Shown here: positions 10,222-20,612 of the stretch, in pieces
How the letters are laid out: each line of letters begins with the position of its first letter
Position numbering within the stretch: the stretch's first letter is position 1
DNA from: Myxocyprinus asiaticus
Taxonomy: Eukaryota > Chordata > Actinopteri > Cypriniformes > Catostomidae
Length of the DNA: 64,000 nt
Direction of reading: 5' to 3'
Assembly (NCBI RefSeq): GCF_019703515.2
Contig: NC_059358.1
Coordinates: 46,758,594 to 46,822,593, forward strand
Notes under the pieces: generated by a model
The model's input: the letters and a program-made list of their open reading frames with translations, nothing else
The model's database searches: none
What the model was told of the DNA's origin: nothing
Made by a program: the position numbers and the translations under genes

Positions 10222-10742
10222 GCAGAAGATCATATAGAAGCATTGGCCTTTGTTAGTTGGCTGATGAAGGCTTTTGTTGGCAATTTATTGATAGTCTATG
10301 TATTCCATTTTAAGAGTGTAGTCCATCATTAGACCAAGGTGATGCAGGCAGAGATCAGTGAGGTGCTTCGCAATTCAACTTGCCGGTAATTTATGTGGGG
10401 TCTATCCTAAATCCAAGGATCAGGCTATGGCATATGAAGTATCCCATGTCTTATGGCTGAAGTTGGCATCAGTTCATCCTCTGAAGTCCATCGTAATAGA
10501 CTGAAGTGATGTCTGGCTGGCACCAGCTGCATTTAGTTGTCATCACTCAGAGACACGTAGCAGAGGAGTCTGATATCAAGCAGGAGTTGAGCTGGATCCG
10601 GCCGGTTCTGGTGACCTCAGGATAGGAGTCCCGAGGTTGAGACATGGAAATAAATAGAATAATATTAGCGTAGATGCCATTTAATTTTTTGCAGAGTTAT
10701 AGATCATGATCAATGTTTCTGGTTCCGGCAGACCTAACTAAA
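10222..10742 (-). repeat. LINE 3'UTR-type repeat, proximal half
   Basis: Continues the repeat interrupted at 6603. Landmarks: GCATTTAGTTGTCATCACTC, GCTGGATCCGGCCGGTTCTGG, AATATTAGCGTAGATGCCATT and GGTTCCGGCAGACCTAACTAA. The last two appear in reverse complement at 38385-38455, directly after a LINE RT C-terminus, identifying this as the UTR of that LINE family in - orientation. Confidence 0.55.
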
Positions 10743-11520
10743 CAGCCAAATTGTGCGGTGAAGAATAAATTAGGTGTATGCCTGGCTGAACAGATGAATC
10801 TGAGTCAGGCAAACAAAACACATTCAAATTGGATCTTTCAGACTTTGTCTCACATAATATATCAGATGCACAACTCCTGGTTACTGCACATGCTGTAAAC
10901 ACACTGGGAAAGTCTTGGACACATTTGTCAGTTTCAGAAGGAGTAGACAGCACAGTTTTAACTATGGGCAGTGGAACATCAGGCCACACTCGAACCTTAA
11001 CTAAATAATTTCCCAAAATCAAGTGTACGCCTTCTCTGGGCAATGAACTACGCACAGCAATTGTAACCTCTCCCTGCACAAGTTCCGACCTCAATTTGGT
11101 TTTATGCAGTGGAGCGGAAAACATTTGTAATCCAATTGCTTGAACCAGAACACAACTCCCTGTACTCAATTCTGAAGGCAAAATGGACTCAAGAATGAAC
11201 GACTCCGATGCTCCAGTGTCACGGAGTATTTTCACAGATACCGGCTGAGAATTACCATCCAAAGACACGAACCCATCTGTAATGAAGGGGGCATAATTTG
11301 TTCTAAGATCTGACTGATTAAATAAAAAACTACACTGCTCCTCAGCAGACACCTCAGGCCTCTCAAAACCGGAGACGTAAATAGAGGTTGACATCGCCAT
11401 TAGCTTTACAACAGGTGAGTCATTTAACGACATGGCATCAGCCGAGGAAAGAACAGGTTCAGCGCATCCAACCAACTTTGCAGAAGCTTTGAAATTGCTC
11501 CTTATACTTTTAGCACACAC
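10738..11520 (-). pseudogene. Ty3/gypsy gag-pol piece with aspartic protease
   Basis: The - strand frame of 260 codons has an aspartic protease motif I-L-R-D-T-G-A-S (DTGAS at 11209-11220), preceded by a linker and followed by the ILGNYLV flap-side motif and the VWPDVP stretch common in fish gypsy elements. Just upstream, reading out of 11570-11527, is a CCHC zinc knuckle (C-N-Y-C-F-E-K-G-H) in which a TAA at 11530-11532 falls inside the final spacer. The knuckle is nucleic-acid binding in Gag; the protease would cleave the polyprotein. No RT follows: at 10738 the sequence passes into the LINE UTR repeat, so pol is truncated. Confidence 0.65.
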
Positions 11521-12333
11521 AGCAGGACATTAATTTTTCCAGTGTCCTTTCTCAAAACAATAATTACAAGTGGATTTAACATCAGTTTTATGTACGTTCT
11601 GATCAAACTCTCCACGAAAGCGACCAGGGCGGTGGTCCGAAATCACTGCATGAATGATCCTTTGTAGGGCTTTTGTGGGTAAGTACGAGTTTGTCCGCTA
11701 AAACGGCAGCTTCAGCAGCTGTCTTAACTTTGTTCGTTTGTAGCGATACGATCTGGAAGAATGTTTTTAAATTGCTCCAATACAATTAAATCGTATAAAC
11801 CTCAAATGTTTTCACCTCAGCAGTACTACACCAACGGTTAATTAAAACGTTCAGCTCCCTGGCCACCTTTAGATGCGTTTGCTTGTCTCACTTCTTCCAA
11901 ATCCTGAACCACTGTCTATAAGCATCAGGGACTCATACACTTCATACACTTTTAAAACTGCTTCTTTAACCACCTTGTATTTTTCCTATCAGTCGTGGAT
12001 AACGAAATAAATGCTTCTTGGGGTTTCCCAGTAAACAGACTCTGTAGTAACAAAGTGCGTGAATCACCCCAGTGCCGAATATCTGCAATGTTTTCAAATT
12101 ATGAAAAAACAAAAAAAACACATCTGGATCCCTTTCAATGAATTTCAGCAACATTTTTATCATGCCAGATAGGTCAGACATTAGTCTTGTACCCATACCT
12201 ACCGGATCTAAAAAATCCCCACTCTGAACTCTACCTTCAACCAGTAGTTTTAAACGCTCTTTTTCTTGGGCAAGTTTTTTGCCTCCAATTCGTTCTCTTG
12301 TTCATGTTGTTTTAATTTTTCAAACTCTATGTG
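11521..12333 (-). pseudogene. gypsy gag central region, frame-disrupted
   Basis: Between the gag start (12735-12334) and the zinc knuckle, only short - strand frames remain (11966-12196 and 11603-11785). They contain phrases suggestive of gag (LVLTHKSP and a basic pre-knuckle segment), but the reading frame is interrupted several times. Assigned to gag from position and strand. Confidence 0.45.
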
Positions 12334-12735
12334 TCATTCATTCTCTCGCTCTTTAACCTCCAAATGCCATTGCTGGATTTGCATTTCAAGCAGTTCTTTT
12401 TGTTGTTCAAAAGTTAAGCCGACATAAGTTGATGGAGACATAACAGCGAGCTCACAAGGCGTAGACGCAGCTAAAGGATTTAAAGAACTCACTTCCAATT
12501 CAGCGAGGTGCTCTTTAAGCCTTTGCCTAAGCTGTACCAGTTTCAAACCTTTTGGGATCTCAATTTTAAAGTTATAGCGTTCAACAACTTTATGCAATTG
12601 GACTTTCATTAAGCCATCTATTAATTCTTCTGAAGGAACCACAAAAAATTTACTCAATGAGTCCATTTTGAGAAAACAAAAGCCAGAATTATACTTCTCA
12701 GTTACAAACGAATACAATTTTCCGGAACTTGCCAA
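12334..12735 (-). pseudogene. gypsy gag N-terminal region
   Basis: A 133-codon - strand frame beginning MASSGKLYSF. It contains a SAP/SCAN-like helical stretch (YNFKIEIPKGLKLVQLRQRL) and an acidic coiled-coil-like C-terminus (FEQQKELLEMQIQQWHLEVKERE). Such an N-terminus followed by coiled coil, zinc knuckle and protease is usual for one group of fish gypsy elements. The downstream frame is lost shortly after 12334. No functional Gag is possible. Confidence 0.5.
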
Positions 12736-13930
12736 AGAACTTCAATGCGAGCCAAAATAAACAAAACAAATGGCCTCAGTAACTTCTTTCAACTACGCAT
12801 GTCCAGCAATCAATCGCGGTGCGGCTATTTATGTTGCATTATGCAAAAGGAGAAAGATCTTATCAAAGGAGCTTCCCCACATCTAACTATTTAAAAACTA
12901 ATCTTTACCCTAATCTTCAGTGTACCCACATTACGGCTTGACTGCGAACAGTCGCCCGCATCTGACACACCAAAAAAAAAAAAACAAAAACGCTCTTCAC
13001 CCGCAGCAGGGTGTCACATAGCTCCATTTATTCATATTTCTCACCCACTCACACTCAGCACCACCCACACTTACCATTGGACATCTGCAATGAATTCGTC
13101 CCCCAAAACAAGACGATCAATGCTTCCTCTCACTCCCAGCACCTCAAATTAAAAATCCCAGACATGCCCCCATATGCTACACACACCTGGCTCTTTGCAG
13201 GCAACATGAAAAAAGGCCATACTCAAAATAGAGTAAAGAAGTAAATTTTTTAAAGGAAAAAAATAAGGGTCTTTAAAGCATCCAAAATAGTAATCAGATG
13301 AGCCCCCAGAAAGTACTGTAAGCAAGGGGAGAGACAGACAGCACTGGCAGGAACCTATCTTTATCCTTGTTCCTATCAGCTAAGCAACCATGGAACGCCT
13401 CCACACCTGCTGCCACTCTGCAGAAGAGAAACTAAACACAGAGCAACCACAAGACAGGGCCGTCACCATAGTATAAATAGTATGCTTTTTGTTTTCTATC
13501 GCTTGCATTAATTAAAAGAACGTCTACCATTGCGTTCTCTCTCAAACAGAATGATCAGTCATTGCATCTTGCGTACTGACATCTAGTGGTAGGTAATTGC
13601 ATGCCATCATAACTGAATCAGGAATCTTAGCACAGAATGCAAAATTGCTGCCAAATAAGTATAATTTAAATGAAACAGGATATACTAATCATGCATTGCA
13701 GTTATCTAATGTGTTTTCCTTTAATAAGGGGTGATTTCAATGTACCAGTTTAGGTATTGGCATTGTTGGTTAAACATTCCTAATAATGTTTTTAATTATA
13801 TGATCGATATTCATCAATTTATATGTCAGTATTTGGCATATTACAGCTTGCCAAAACTTAAACTTAATACTCTGTTTGCTGAGACACATTCCAAAACATT
13901 GCCAACCATTCCTTAGGCAGTTCACATAAA
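12736..13930. other. gypsy leader/LTR candidate plus unassigned sequence
   Basis: Lies on the 5' side of the - strand gypsy gag, where leader and LTR are expected. A TGTCACATAG at 13013 could be an LTR edge, but I could not find a matching other edge or a convincing primer-binding site. TATAAATA at about 13472 is on the + strand. The rest shows no recognised feature. Confidence 0.3.
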
Positions 13931-13959
13931 CGCATTGCGAGCATTGCTTCACATTTCAT

Positions 13960-14240
13960 GGGCAGTCTGTTTCACAGATATATCACAACTATTGCACGGC
14001 CCCACACAGACACATCTCAACCAATTCGCGGCCAGTCTGTTCGCACAGACACATGGCAACTGTATCACGGCCAGTCTGTTTGCACAGACACATCGCAACC
14101 ATTTTATGGCCAGTCTGTTTCACAGACTGTCGCAAGCAATGCCACCAATTTCATGGGCAGTCTGTTTCACTGACACGTCACAAAGCAATGCCACCCATTC
14201 CATGGGCAGTCCGTTTGCACACACACATCGCAAGCTATGC
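13960..14240. repeat. minisatellite, 7 degenerate units of 32-49 bp
   Basis: Units start at 13960, 13998, 14030, 14069, 14108, 14155 and 14204. Each opens GGCCAGTCTGTTTGCACAGAC or a variant, an inverted repeat (GTCTG...CAGAC) that can form a small hairpin, followed by ACATCGCAACCATT-like spacer of variable length. Length differences between units come mainly from insertions of AGCAATGCCACC in the last ones. Open frames across it reflect the repeat and not a protein. Confidence 0.75.
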
Positions 14241-14845
14241 CATTTTATAAAGGTAGTCATCTTTTGGTATGGTGTGGCATAATAACATGCACTTCATAAG
14301 GGTTCCATCTTTGTACCATATACGGTTATATTAATGTTATTTACAAATATTCTGCTTCTTTCAGGTTCCTTCACTTGAGACCTGGTCGTTCTAACTTGAA
14401 CTATTAGTTGTTCTCCTTTTGAGAGGACTCGTAGTAAGCATTACGTCATCCATTCATTCAATTCTGGTATCTTATCCAATCATGATCTAGTCTATGCCTT
14501 ATAAGGTATCACAGCTATGTCTCATTGTTCCATACACGTTGCTTTCACCCACCACTACCAGTTTAGGTCCTGTCCTGCTGTAAGGGGTAAGTTCCTCTCC
14601 CCTGCCATCATTGCTTTTGGCAGGATCTGATGGTTCTAGTGAGAATCCTAACACTGAACATTGGGATGGGGCTTACACCAAGGGAAACTAATCTATCACT
14701 AACTCGTCTTATTCCATATTAACGAGTTCTCTGTGAGAAATACAGTGATGCAATCTACACACAAACGATGCCGAGCTGCGGGAACGAGTGCAATCAACAG
14801 ACCCTGCCTCCAGATCAAACCTTTCTCTGCACTCACTGACATTCA
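14241..14845. other. non-coding, nothing recognised
   Basis: No element or gene recognised. Contains CTATGCCTTATAAGGTATC at about 14493, which includes a TATAAGG, without any linked coding signal. Confidence 0.4.
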
Positions 14846-16336
14846 GCTAGGATTAACTAATCATTGAGATAGTTGAGGATGTGAATGCCCACTTCCCTTA
14901 GCGGGGCAAGGGCTGCTTCTGCAACCTTCATGAAGACGCAAGGGGACAAGGACAGGCCGAAAGGGAGGACCTTGTACTGATACGACCATCCCTCGAATGT
15001 GAACCACAGGAAGGGTCTGTGTCGAGGTAGAATCAAGACGCTCGCTAGAATGCGCTTTTGCATCAGCATCTTGAACGGGAGCCTTATCCACCAGGGGGAT
15101 TGCTGAATAGACCTTGGCCACCCCACCATCGAGGGTAGTGAGGGCGGGGGAACTGAAAGATCGGGACCGGGCAGTAAAAGGTGCCTCCCACGACCTTGTC
15201 AGCTCCTCGTGCACTTCCGGGAAGAAAGGAACTGGGGCGGGGCATGGCTGTGAGCGGTGCAGCAAGCCCAGGAACCAATCATCGAGTCGCGAGGGTTCAG
15301 GGGAGAGTGGAGGGTTCCACTCTAGCCCGACACTCACGGCTGCCCAGGAAAGCATGTCCATCATCTCCGCGTCAGCTTGTGACTGGGCGACCGCACCCGT
15401 AGGGAGGAGCCCAGCTGAGGCTTCTGCATCCGACTGGACGAGCCCGCTCTCCGATGCCGCTCTCTGATGCCGCTCTCCGATGCTGCACTCGAGAGCTCAT
15501 CACCTTCGCGGGCTCCGAAAAAGAGGTCGAACTTGCCATGAGACGAGCCGGCGGACTCATCCGGAAGCCCAATCAGGGCTGACGAGTGTGCTGGGGAATG
15601 GGAGGTCCGTGGGGGGATACCCAGCAGAGGTGGTCCCATTGAGGTCCCCAATTCACCCCCAGTGCTAGCCGTGATGGCCTCATATCCGTGGGTAGAAGGA
15701 CCGAGGCGGGAGCATCTGGGGTGGCTTGCTTTCTTACGAAGGCAAGCCACGACCGCATCGTTGCCATGGACAGGTTCTCGCAATGAGTACATGACCCATC
15801 CACAAACGCTATCTCCGTGTGGGCAGCACCCGGACATGAAAGACAGTGATCGTGGCCATCAGAAGGCGAGAGATAACGACCGCAACCAGGAATAACACAC
15901 AAACGGAAAGGCATCTTTAAAAAGATGCGTCTTTAAAAAGACGTTCCGTGTGTGCCGCTCTTTTAGAGAAATATACTCTTTAAGAGAAATATACTCTTTT
16001 ATTTCTGCCGAAGCACCCAGGGGCGTTCTCTGCAGTGCACCAGTGCAGAGGGGGGAGAAGCCACTGAAATGTGCCATCAGATCCAGCAGAGGTGAATGAA
16101 CAGCCGTGGGAATTCAACTCAGTGAACATCGACCGTTCGGCTCAGAAGAGAAAATCTGAATGAGTGGTTGCATACCAGCTCCTTTTGTACCCGTATGTCC
16201 GGGGGAGTGGTATGGAAATACAACTCGCCAATTTTCATTGGCCTTTTATCAAAGACCTGAGGTGTATCGGGCACCCAAGAGTGACCCCTAGTGTCACTAC
16301 ATCGACACAACGTCGAGTGAGTGACAGATAGGGAAC
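14846..16336 (-). mobile_element. DIRS-type retrotransposon, copy B (truncated)
   Basis: A - strand copy with an intact left terminus ending GTGAGTGACAGATAGGGAACT at 16336, then gag-like sequence, a deletion, and the start of RT. It stops at about 14846, just past the RT catalytic box, so RNase H, recombinase and the right terminus are absent. Its octamer is mutated (ATGGAAAT) and its TATA box reads TACAAAAG at the same position as in the right terminus of copy C. Confidence 0.75.
14857..15837 (-). pseudogene. DIRS B gag-like / RT remnant
   Basis: Overlapping - strand frames. 15573-15914 reads FRLCVIPGCGRYLSPSDGH and C-L-S-C (a possible Cys/His cluster), 15361-15837 continues gag to the KPQLGSS region, 14861-15364 covers MMDMLSWAAVSVGLEW to the YSAIP motif, and then switches near 15085 into RT sequence. 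14857-15129 is the RT frame with LPFGLSLSP and a catalytic box changed to Y-L-N-D, followed at once by a stop. A segment corresponding to about 1.4 kb of copy C (57.24-58.64 kb) is missing at the gag-RT junction. Nonfunctional by truncation, frameshift and loss of the catalytic Asp. Confidence 0.65.
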
Positions 16337-17771
16337 TACCATTATCAAGTAATATTTACTTATTTTTTTCTGATAGGCTACACACATTTTTAAGTTAGAT
16401 CAATATATTTTCAAATGCATTTCATTTATATCCCAGATTTCCTAATATAGCCTATTTATTATAAAATAAATAAAAAAAATGTGGAGTCAAGTGTTTCAAA
16501 AGAAATTCAAAATATTTATTTATATTACAATGTAACAAATTCAGTAAACATTTCAACAGTAATTCATTTTTAAATGTATCCAAGAAAAATTCAAAACCAC
16601 AAAAACACACCTACTTATATAATATCCAAGGGGTTTTTTTGCAACAAAAGGTGTAGCATATCAAAAAGTTTATATACCGATATAGCTGATAGAAAATTTC
16701 ATGTGTCAACGTAATATTTTTTTGTTAAACTCTAGCACATAAACTCTATGTAAGTACTTCAAATGTTGCGAAAAACTGGTTTGGAAACACTTTTTGTTAG
16801 AAAATTGGCATTAACGCAAAAATGTAGTGTCACGTGACAGAATTTACCCCAATCGTTAGCCTGTGTTAATTATGGCGACAAGGTATACATCTTTGAAAGC
16901 CAGTTTTTTTGTACGTGAAGCATTACTCGCACTGTTATAGATTGACCTTAACGGCATACCTGCACAGATCCGATGCTGCAAACATATCTGCGTCATGACA
17001 CTTCCAACACAAATATCTCATATAATGTACCTGTCATTGACAAGTGCACAGAGAACAAATGAATGGCCACTCTTTGTGATTAATTTAATCGCGGTAGCCA
17101 ACTGTTTATTTATTAAAGTTGCTTTTCCATATCATTCAAAATAATAGATGGCAATCATGGAATTAGCCCACAATACAAAAAAACTGTGCACAGAGATGTT
17201 TTAAATGAAAAATAAATACACAATACTAGGAGAAAAGCATCAGTGTGCTTTTTTGTAACACTAGCAGCCCATTTCTATAAAATGATTGTTCAGCTTACTT
17301 TTGAAAAAATGCAGGCAAAATTCCCTGTATTAAATTAAATAAATTACCAAACGAATAAAGCATTAAATTAAAAAAATAAATTACCAAATGAAAAAAATAA
17401 TATTGTTAGGCCTATATATTTGCCTTTTCTTTACACAAACTTAAATTAGCCTTACCCTGTTCTGTATATGAAAACAATCGGCTGAATAACATTCTCAGAA
17501 CGTTCTAAAAAAATGTCAAGACTATAAACTATCAGAACTCTTTGTCCAATGCTGAGTTCACTTTCAGAAAACTAGCTTTTGAACATTTGAAAACTTTTAA
17601 ATATTTTAATTCTAACCCCCTTTACCTCGGATCGCATTTGCTGAGCTTCCTCAGAAAATGTAAACTGCATTATGATGCAAAAATTTATTTTAGATGACAA
17701 TGCAGTTGTGATGGCAATATTTTAGATTAGATGATTGTTCAAAATAGCCTATTGAATATAATGAATGTATC
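16337..17771. other. AT-rich non-coding stretch, nothing recognised
   Basis: No recognised element. Homopolymer-rich, no long open frames on either strand; possibly old unique sequence. Confidence 0.45.
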
Positions 17772-18042
17772 TGTAACGGGCAAAGGATGGGCAAGGAGGA
17801 GGCAGGAACCGGCAGAACAGTCAACGTAAACTTTAATGACAGAAATTAACTTAAAAAAAACATAAAACACAAACGCACACGTGCACACACAGTGTGCCGC
17901 GTGTCTGTCTCTCTCTCTCTCTCTCTCACTCTCTCTCGAACTGCCGTCTCCGGCTCCACTTTATCTCTCTCTCCCGCTAATTAGTTGACTCAGCGCCGGC
18001 CGTTCACCCTCACAGCCTGGCTACACCCTCCTCCTCGTCACA
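17772..18042 (-). mobile_element. solo LTR (gypsy-like)
   Basis: 271 bp bounded by TGTAACGGGC and CTCGTCACA, i.e. TG...CA with short inverted ends (TGT/ACA). The flanks are GTATC on the left and TTATC on the right, a possible 5-bp duplication with one mismatch. Read on the - strand it starts TGTGACGAGGAGGAGG, a start I associate with fish gypsy LTRs, and contains GATAAAGTGGAG as a possible TATA region. A (CT)n tract lies inside. Confidence 0.5.
17908..17937. repeat. (CT)n microsatellite
   Basis: An almost pure TC run of about 30 bp inside the solo LTR. Confidence 0.85.
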
Positions 18043-18756
18043 TTATCATATATGTAAACCCTGATATTACACCGCATCAATTTTTCTTTAATAGCTGCGC
18101 ACACAGCATATACACATCGATGGATGGTCCTTATTCTACCGAAAGTTTCCCACACTACTTGGTGCAGGTTGCCAGCTTGAACAGGGCCATGACTATTCGC
18201 TTTCGGTTCGGAATTGGCGGTAACCTGCGATAGGCGCAACGTCAGGGTAATTAGGGTCATCTGGGAGGCGAAAGGTTACATTGAACAATTGTATGTTCTC
18301 GTTTTATTTTAGAAAAACAAGTTGACATCGCCTTTCTGGTCCCTATTGTGCTCTCAACATTGATACACGATTGGAAGGAAAACGTTCGGACCAAGCTTCA
18401 CAGGAACCAGGAAAGCCTTCATTAACCTAGTTTCCATCCACTTTTCATGCTGTTTTGTTATCGACAATGTAAAAATGAGTAATTTTTTTTGTGCAAAATT
18501 TGCCATCTTCTGCCTGTTTCCATTTAAATGGCCTTTTATCGATAAAAATTGTGTGTGTGATGATGTCATGCTTAAAAAAAACACTTTGGTGCAAAAGTTT
18601 TGGTTTATCACAAAATAAATCTGCCCTTAAGCTGTTTCCATACAGAAATGTGTGTATATCGCTAATTGTGTACCTAAAAAACGTTTTGTTCAGAAAATTT
18701 GACAGCTATGACATTTGGATGTATGATGTGAAATTAATTTATGTAAAGTTTTTCAA
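18043..18756. other. non-coding; possible MITE remnant at 18420-18700
   Basis: AACCTAGTTTCCATCCACTT at 18424 and repeated 'gtttccat' phrases at 18510 and 18632 suggest a degraded cyprinid repeat, but no terminal inverted repeat could be defined. Confidence 0.3.
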
Positions 18757-19052
18757 AGGAATAGTTCACCCCAAAATGAAAATTGTACCATCACTTACTC
18801 TTAGTATGAATCCTACTCTTAATTAGTTATTATTTACTTTAACCTCATGCCGTACTAAACTCGTATGTTGTTATTTTTCCAATGGAACAAAACATTTATT
18901 TTTTCCCCCTTTTTTCCATTTTCGTCAGGACATAGTGACCAGTCTGTCTACCACCAAAATGGACATAAAAGCTGATTCTCCTTTGGTGTGTAATGGCATG
19001 AGTGTAAGTAATGAAAATGTTAATTTTGGGATAAAATATATCCTTTACGTAA
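18757..19052. mobile_element. MITE with AAAGGAATAGTTCACCC terminus
   Basis: Left end AAAGGAATAGTTCACCCCAAAATGAAAATT and right end AATTTTGGGATAAAATATATCCTTT are imperfect inverted repeats. This is a very common cyprinid element type. A related right end (TTTTGGGTTGAACTATCCTTTT) is at about 51380-51402. Non-coding. Confidence 0.6.
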
Positions 19053-19062
19053 TTTAAATAGT

Positions 19063-19614
19063 TAAACCTGAATGACAGCACAGTCTTGCTGTTCTCTTTG
19101 CGCAAAAGCAAAAGCGGCCATGCTTCCTGAAGCTCAGAAACCGGAAAAGCTGCCGACTCTGCTCCAGGGTCCGACCGACCCATTGCTGGATGACCTTCCT
19201 CAGGTGGCTGTAATCAAGGAGGCTGGTGGCGGGAAGTTGCTGTGCCGCTAGCTGCACCTCCCTGGAGAGTAAGGGCAAATGGCGGGCCGCCCACTTATCA
19301 GGAGGCCACCTCCAAACCTCTGCGGTCTTCTCGAATAGGTTGAGGAAGGCCTCCGGATCATCATTTGGCCCAATCTTAATTAGGGCCACCAGTGGAGTAG
19401 GCTCTGGGGAGGTCGCAGCACCAGCCCCCTCCCTGGCGATCAGGCTCCGGAGCACCTGCCGGTCCTCCGCTTGTGCCTGGAGCAGGACTTGGAAGTGTTG
19501 TTCCTGCTCCAGGCGTACCTCCATGAGGGCTTGGTGTTGGTTTTGTTGGATACTGGTGAAGGTCTTGAAGACTTTGCCCAGCGGTGAGGACTCCATAGTG
19601 ACATTCTCCTCCAA
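19063..19614 (-). pseudogene. gypsy gag N-terminus (SCAN-like), 3'-truncated
   Basis: A - strand frame starting MEENVTMESSPLGKVF. It has a coiled-coil region (QHQALMEVRLEQEQHFQVLL), then a SCAN/capsid-like helical region with G-P-N-D-D-P-E-A-F-L, then W-P-P-D-K-W-A-A-R-H-L-P-L-L and A-A-Q-Q-L-P, then LEQSRQLFRFLSF. These are hallmarks of Gag in a large group of fish gypsy elements. The frame runs out near 19063, where the element is cut off, probably at or near the MITE at 18757-19052. It sits 20 bp downstream of a primer-binding site and LTR on the same strand, so this is a genuine 5' end of an LTR element. Capsid C-terminus, zinc knuckle and pol are absent. Confidence 0.7.
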
Positions 19615-19616
19615 AG

Positions 19617-19634
19617 CCGGGTTTTCGGCACCAC
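19617..19634 (-). promoter_or_regulatory. retrotransposon primer-binding site
   Basis: On the - strand the LTR is followed by TGGTGCCGAAAACCCGG, a tRNA 3'-end complement of the TGGTGCCGAAACCCGG type. It lies directly next to the LTR and upstream of gag. Confidence 0.6.
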
Positions 19635-19982
19635 TGTAAAGGATCTTAGTTCGTGGGCAATGGAGGAGTCAGCAGACAAAGAAGCGGGTTCAAGGTCAGT
19701 TCTTTTATTCATAGCACACAATCGACGGTAACCGTCAAATAATAAAGAAAAAACATTTTAAATAAATGAAAGCACTCCAAGGCATAAAAACTCTCTCGGT
19801 GCCATCGTGCTTTCTGGTCACTCTCTCCCCTCTCTGACACTCTGTCGTGCCTTTTCAGGTGTTCCTCTGCCATCACTATAATGAGAGACAATGAGAGGTG
19901 TTAGAGATAATTACGACCCAGGTGACGAGCCTAACCGCTCTCCCTCTCCCGCAGACCGACACATGACCATGCCCCCATGCCA
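19635..19982 (-). mobile_element. gypsy 5' LTR
   Basis: 348 bp. In element orientation it starts TGGCATGGGGGCATGG at 19982 and ends CCTTTACA at 19635, directly followed by a primer-binding site. The edges are TG...CA. It drives the gag frame at 19614-19063. The partner 3' LTR is not in the window. Confidence 0.6.
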
Positions 19983-20612
19983 CACTCTCGTTATGCTATA
20001 TTATCATCAAATATTGGATTAGATCTTTTTGTCAACTTGTTTCTTTCAATTACAGGGTTGCTGCAGAGTTTTTAAAATCAAATTTAAGACTTTTTAAGAC
20101 CTTTTTCAAGACCTGAACAAATAAAATTAATACCGTATTCCCATACCAAAACAAACCCACACAATCTCAAAATAAATCATATATCACAGACTCTTACTTA
20201 AACAGGCAGGGGCACACATTCAACATGGTCTTAACATTGCTTATTAGTAAAACAGGGTAGAATATACTGTATGCAAGTTTAAAATACTCAGGACATGTTT
20301 TCCACATATAAGATTTTGCTGATACAATGTGTTGAAAGAAAGGCAATTACTCTGCCAAAAGTTTTTAAAATTGTAGTCATATAATAAATGCAGCCAAAAT
20401 ACCAATAACCAGGGGAGAAAAAAAAGACAAGAAAAGATGTGATTTCATAGTGCAGAACTTTTAACTTTAAAGGCTGAAATACACCAGGGACTCTTATTAT
20501 GAGCTTCACTGCTTCCAGCTGCTCATTCAAACAGATCAGGAAAATAAAACCATCCTACAATGATCTACAGCGTATTGCAATATAAACAATTAAAAGTAAA
20601 CATTGTCATATA

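Noticed and set aside
13960..14240. Possible CRISPR array
   Set aside because: Vertebrate context; units are contiguous degenerate tandem repeats without unique spacers of constant length.
14053..14282. Overlapping + strand open frames of 65-115 codons
   Set aside because: They are translations of the minisatellite in different frames; no family resemblance, and the repeat unit is not a multiple of three.
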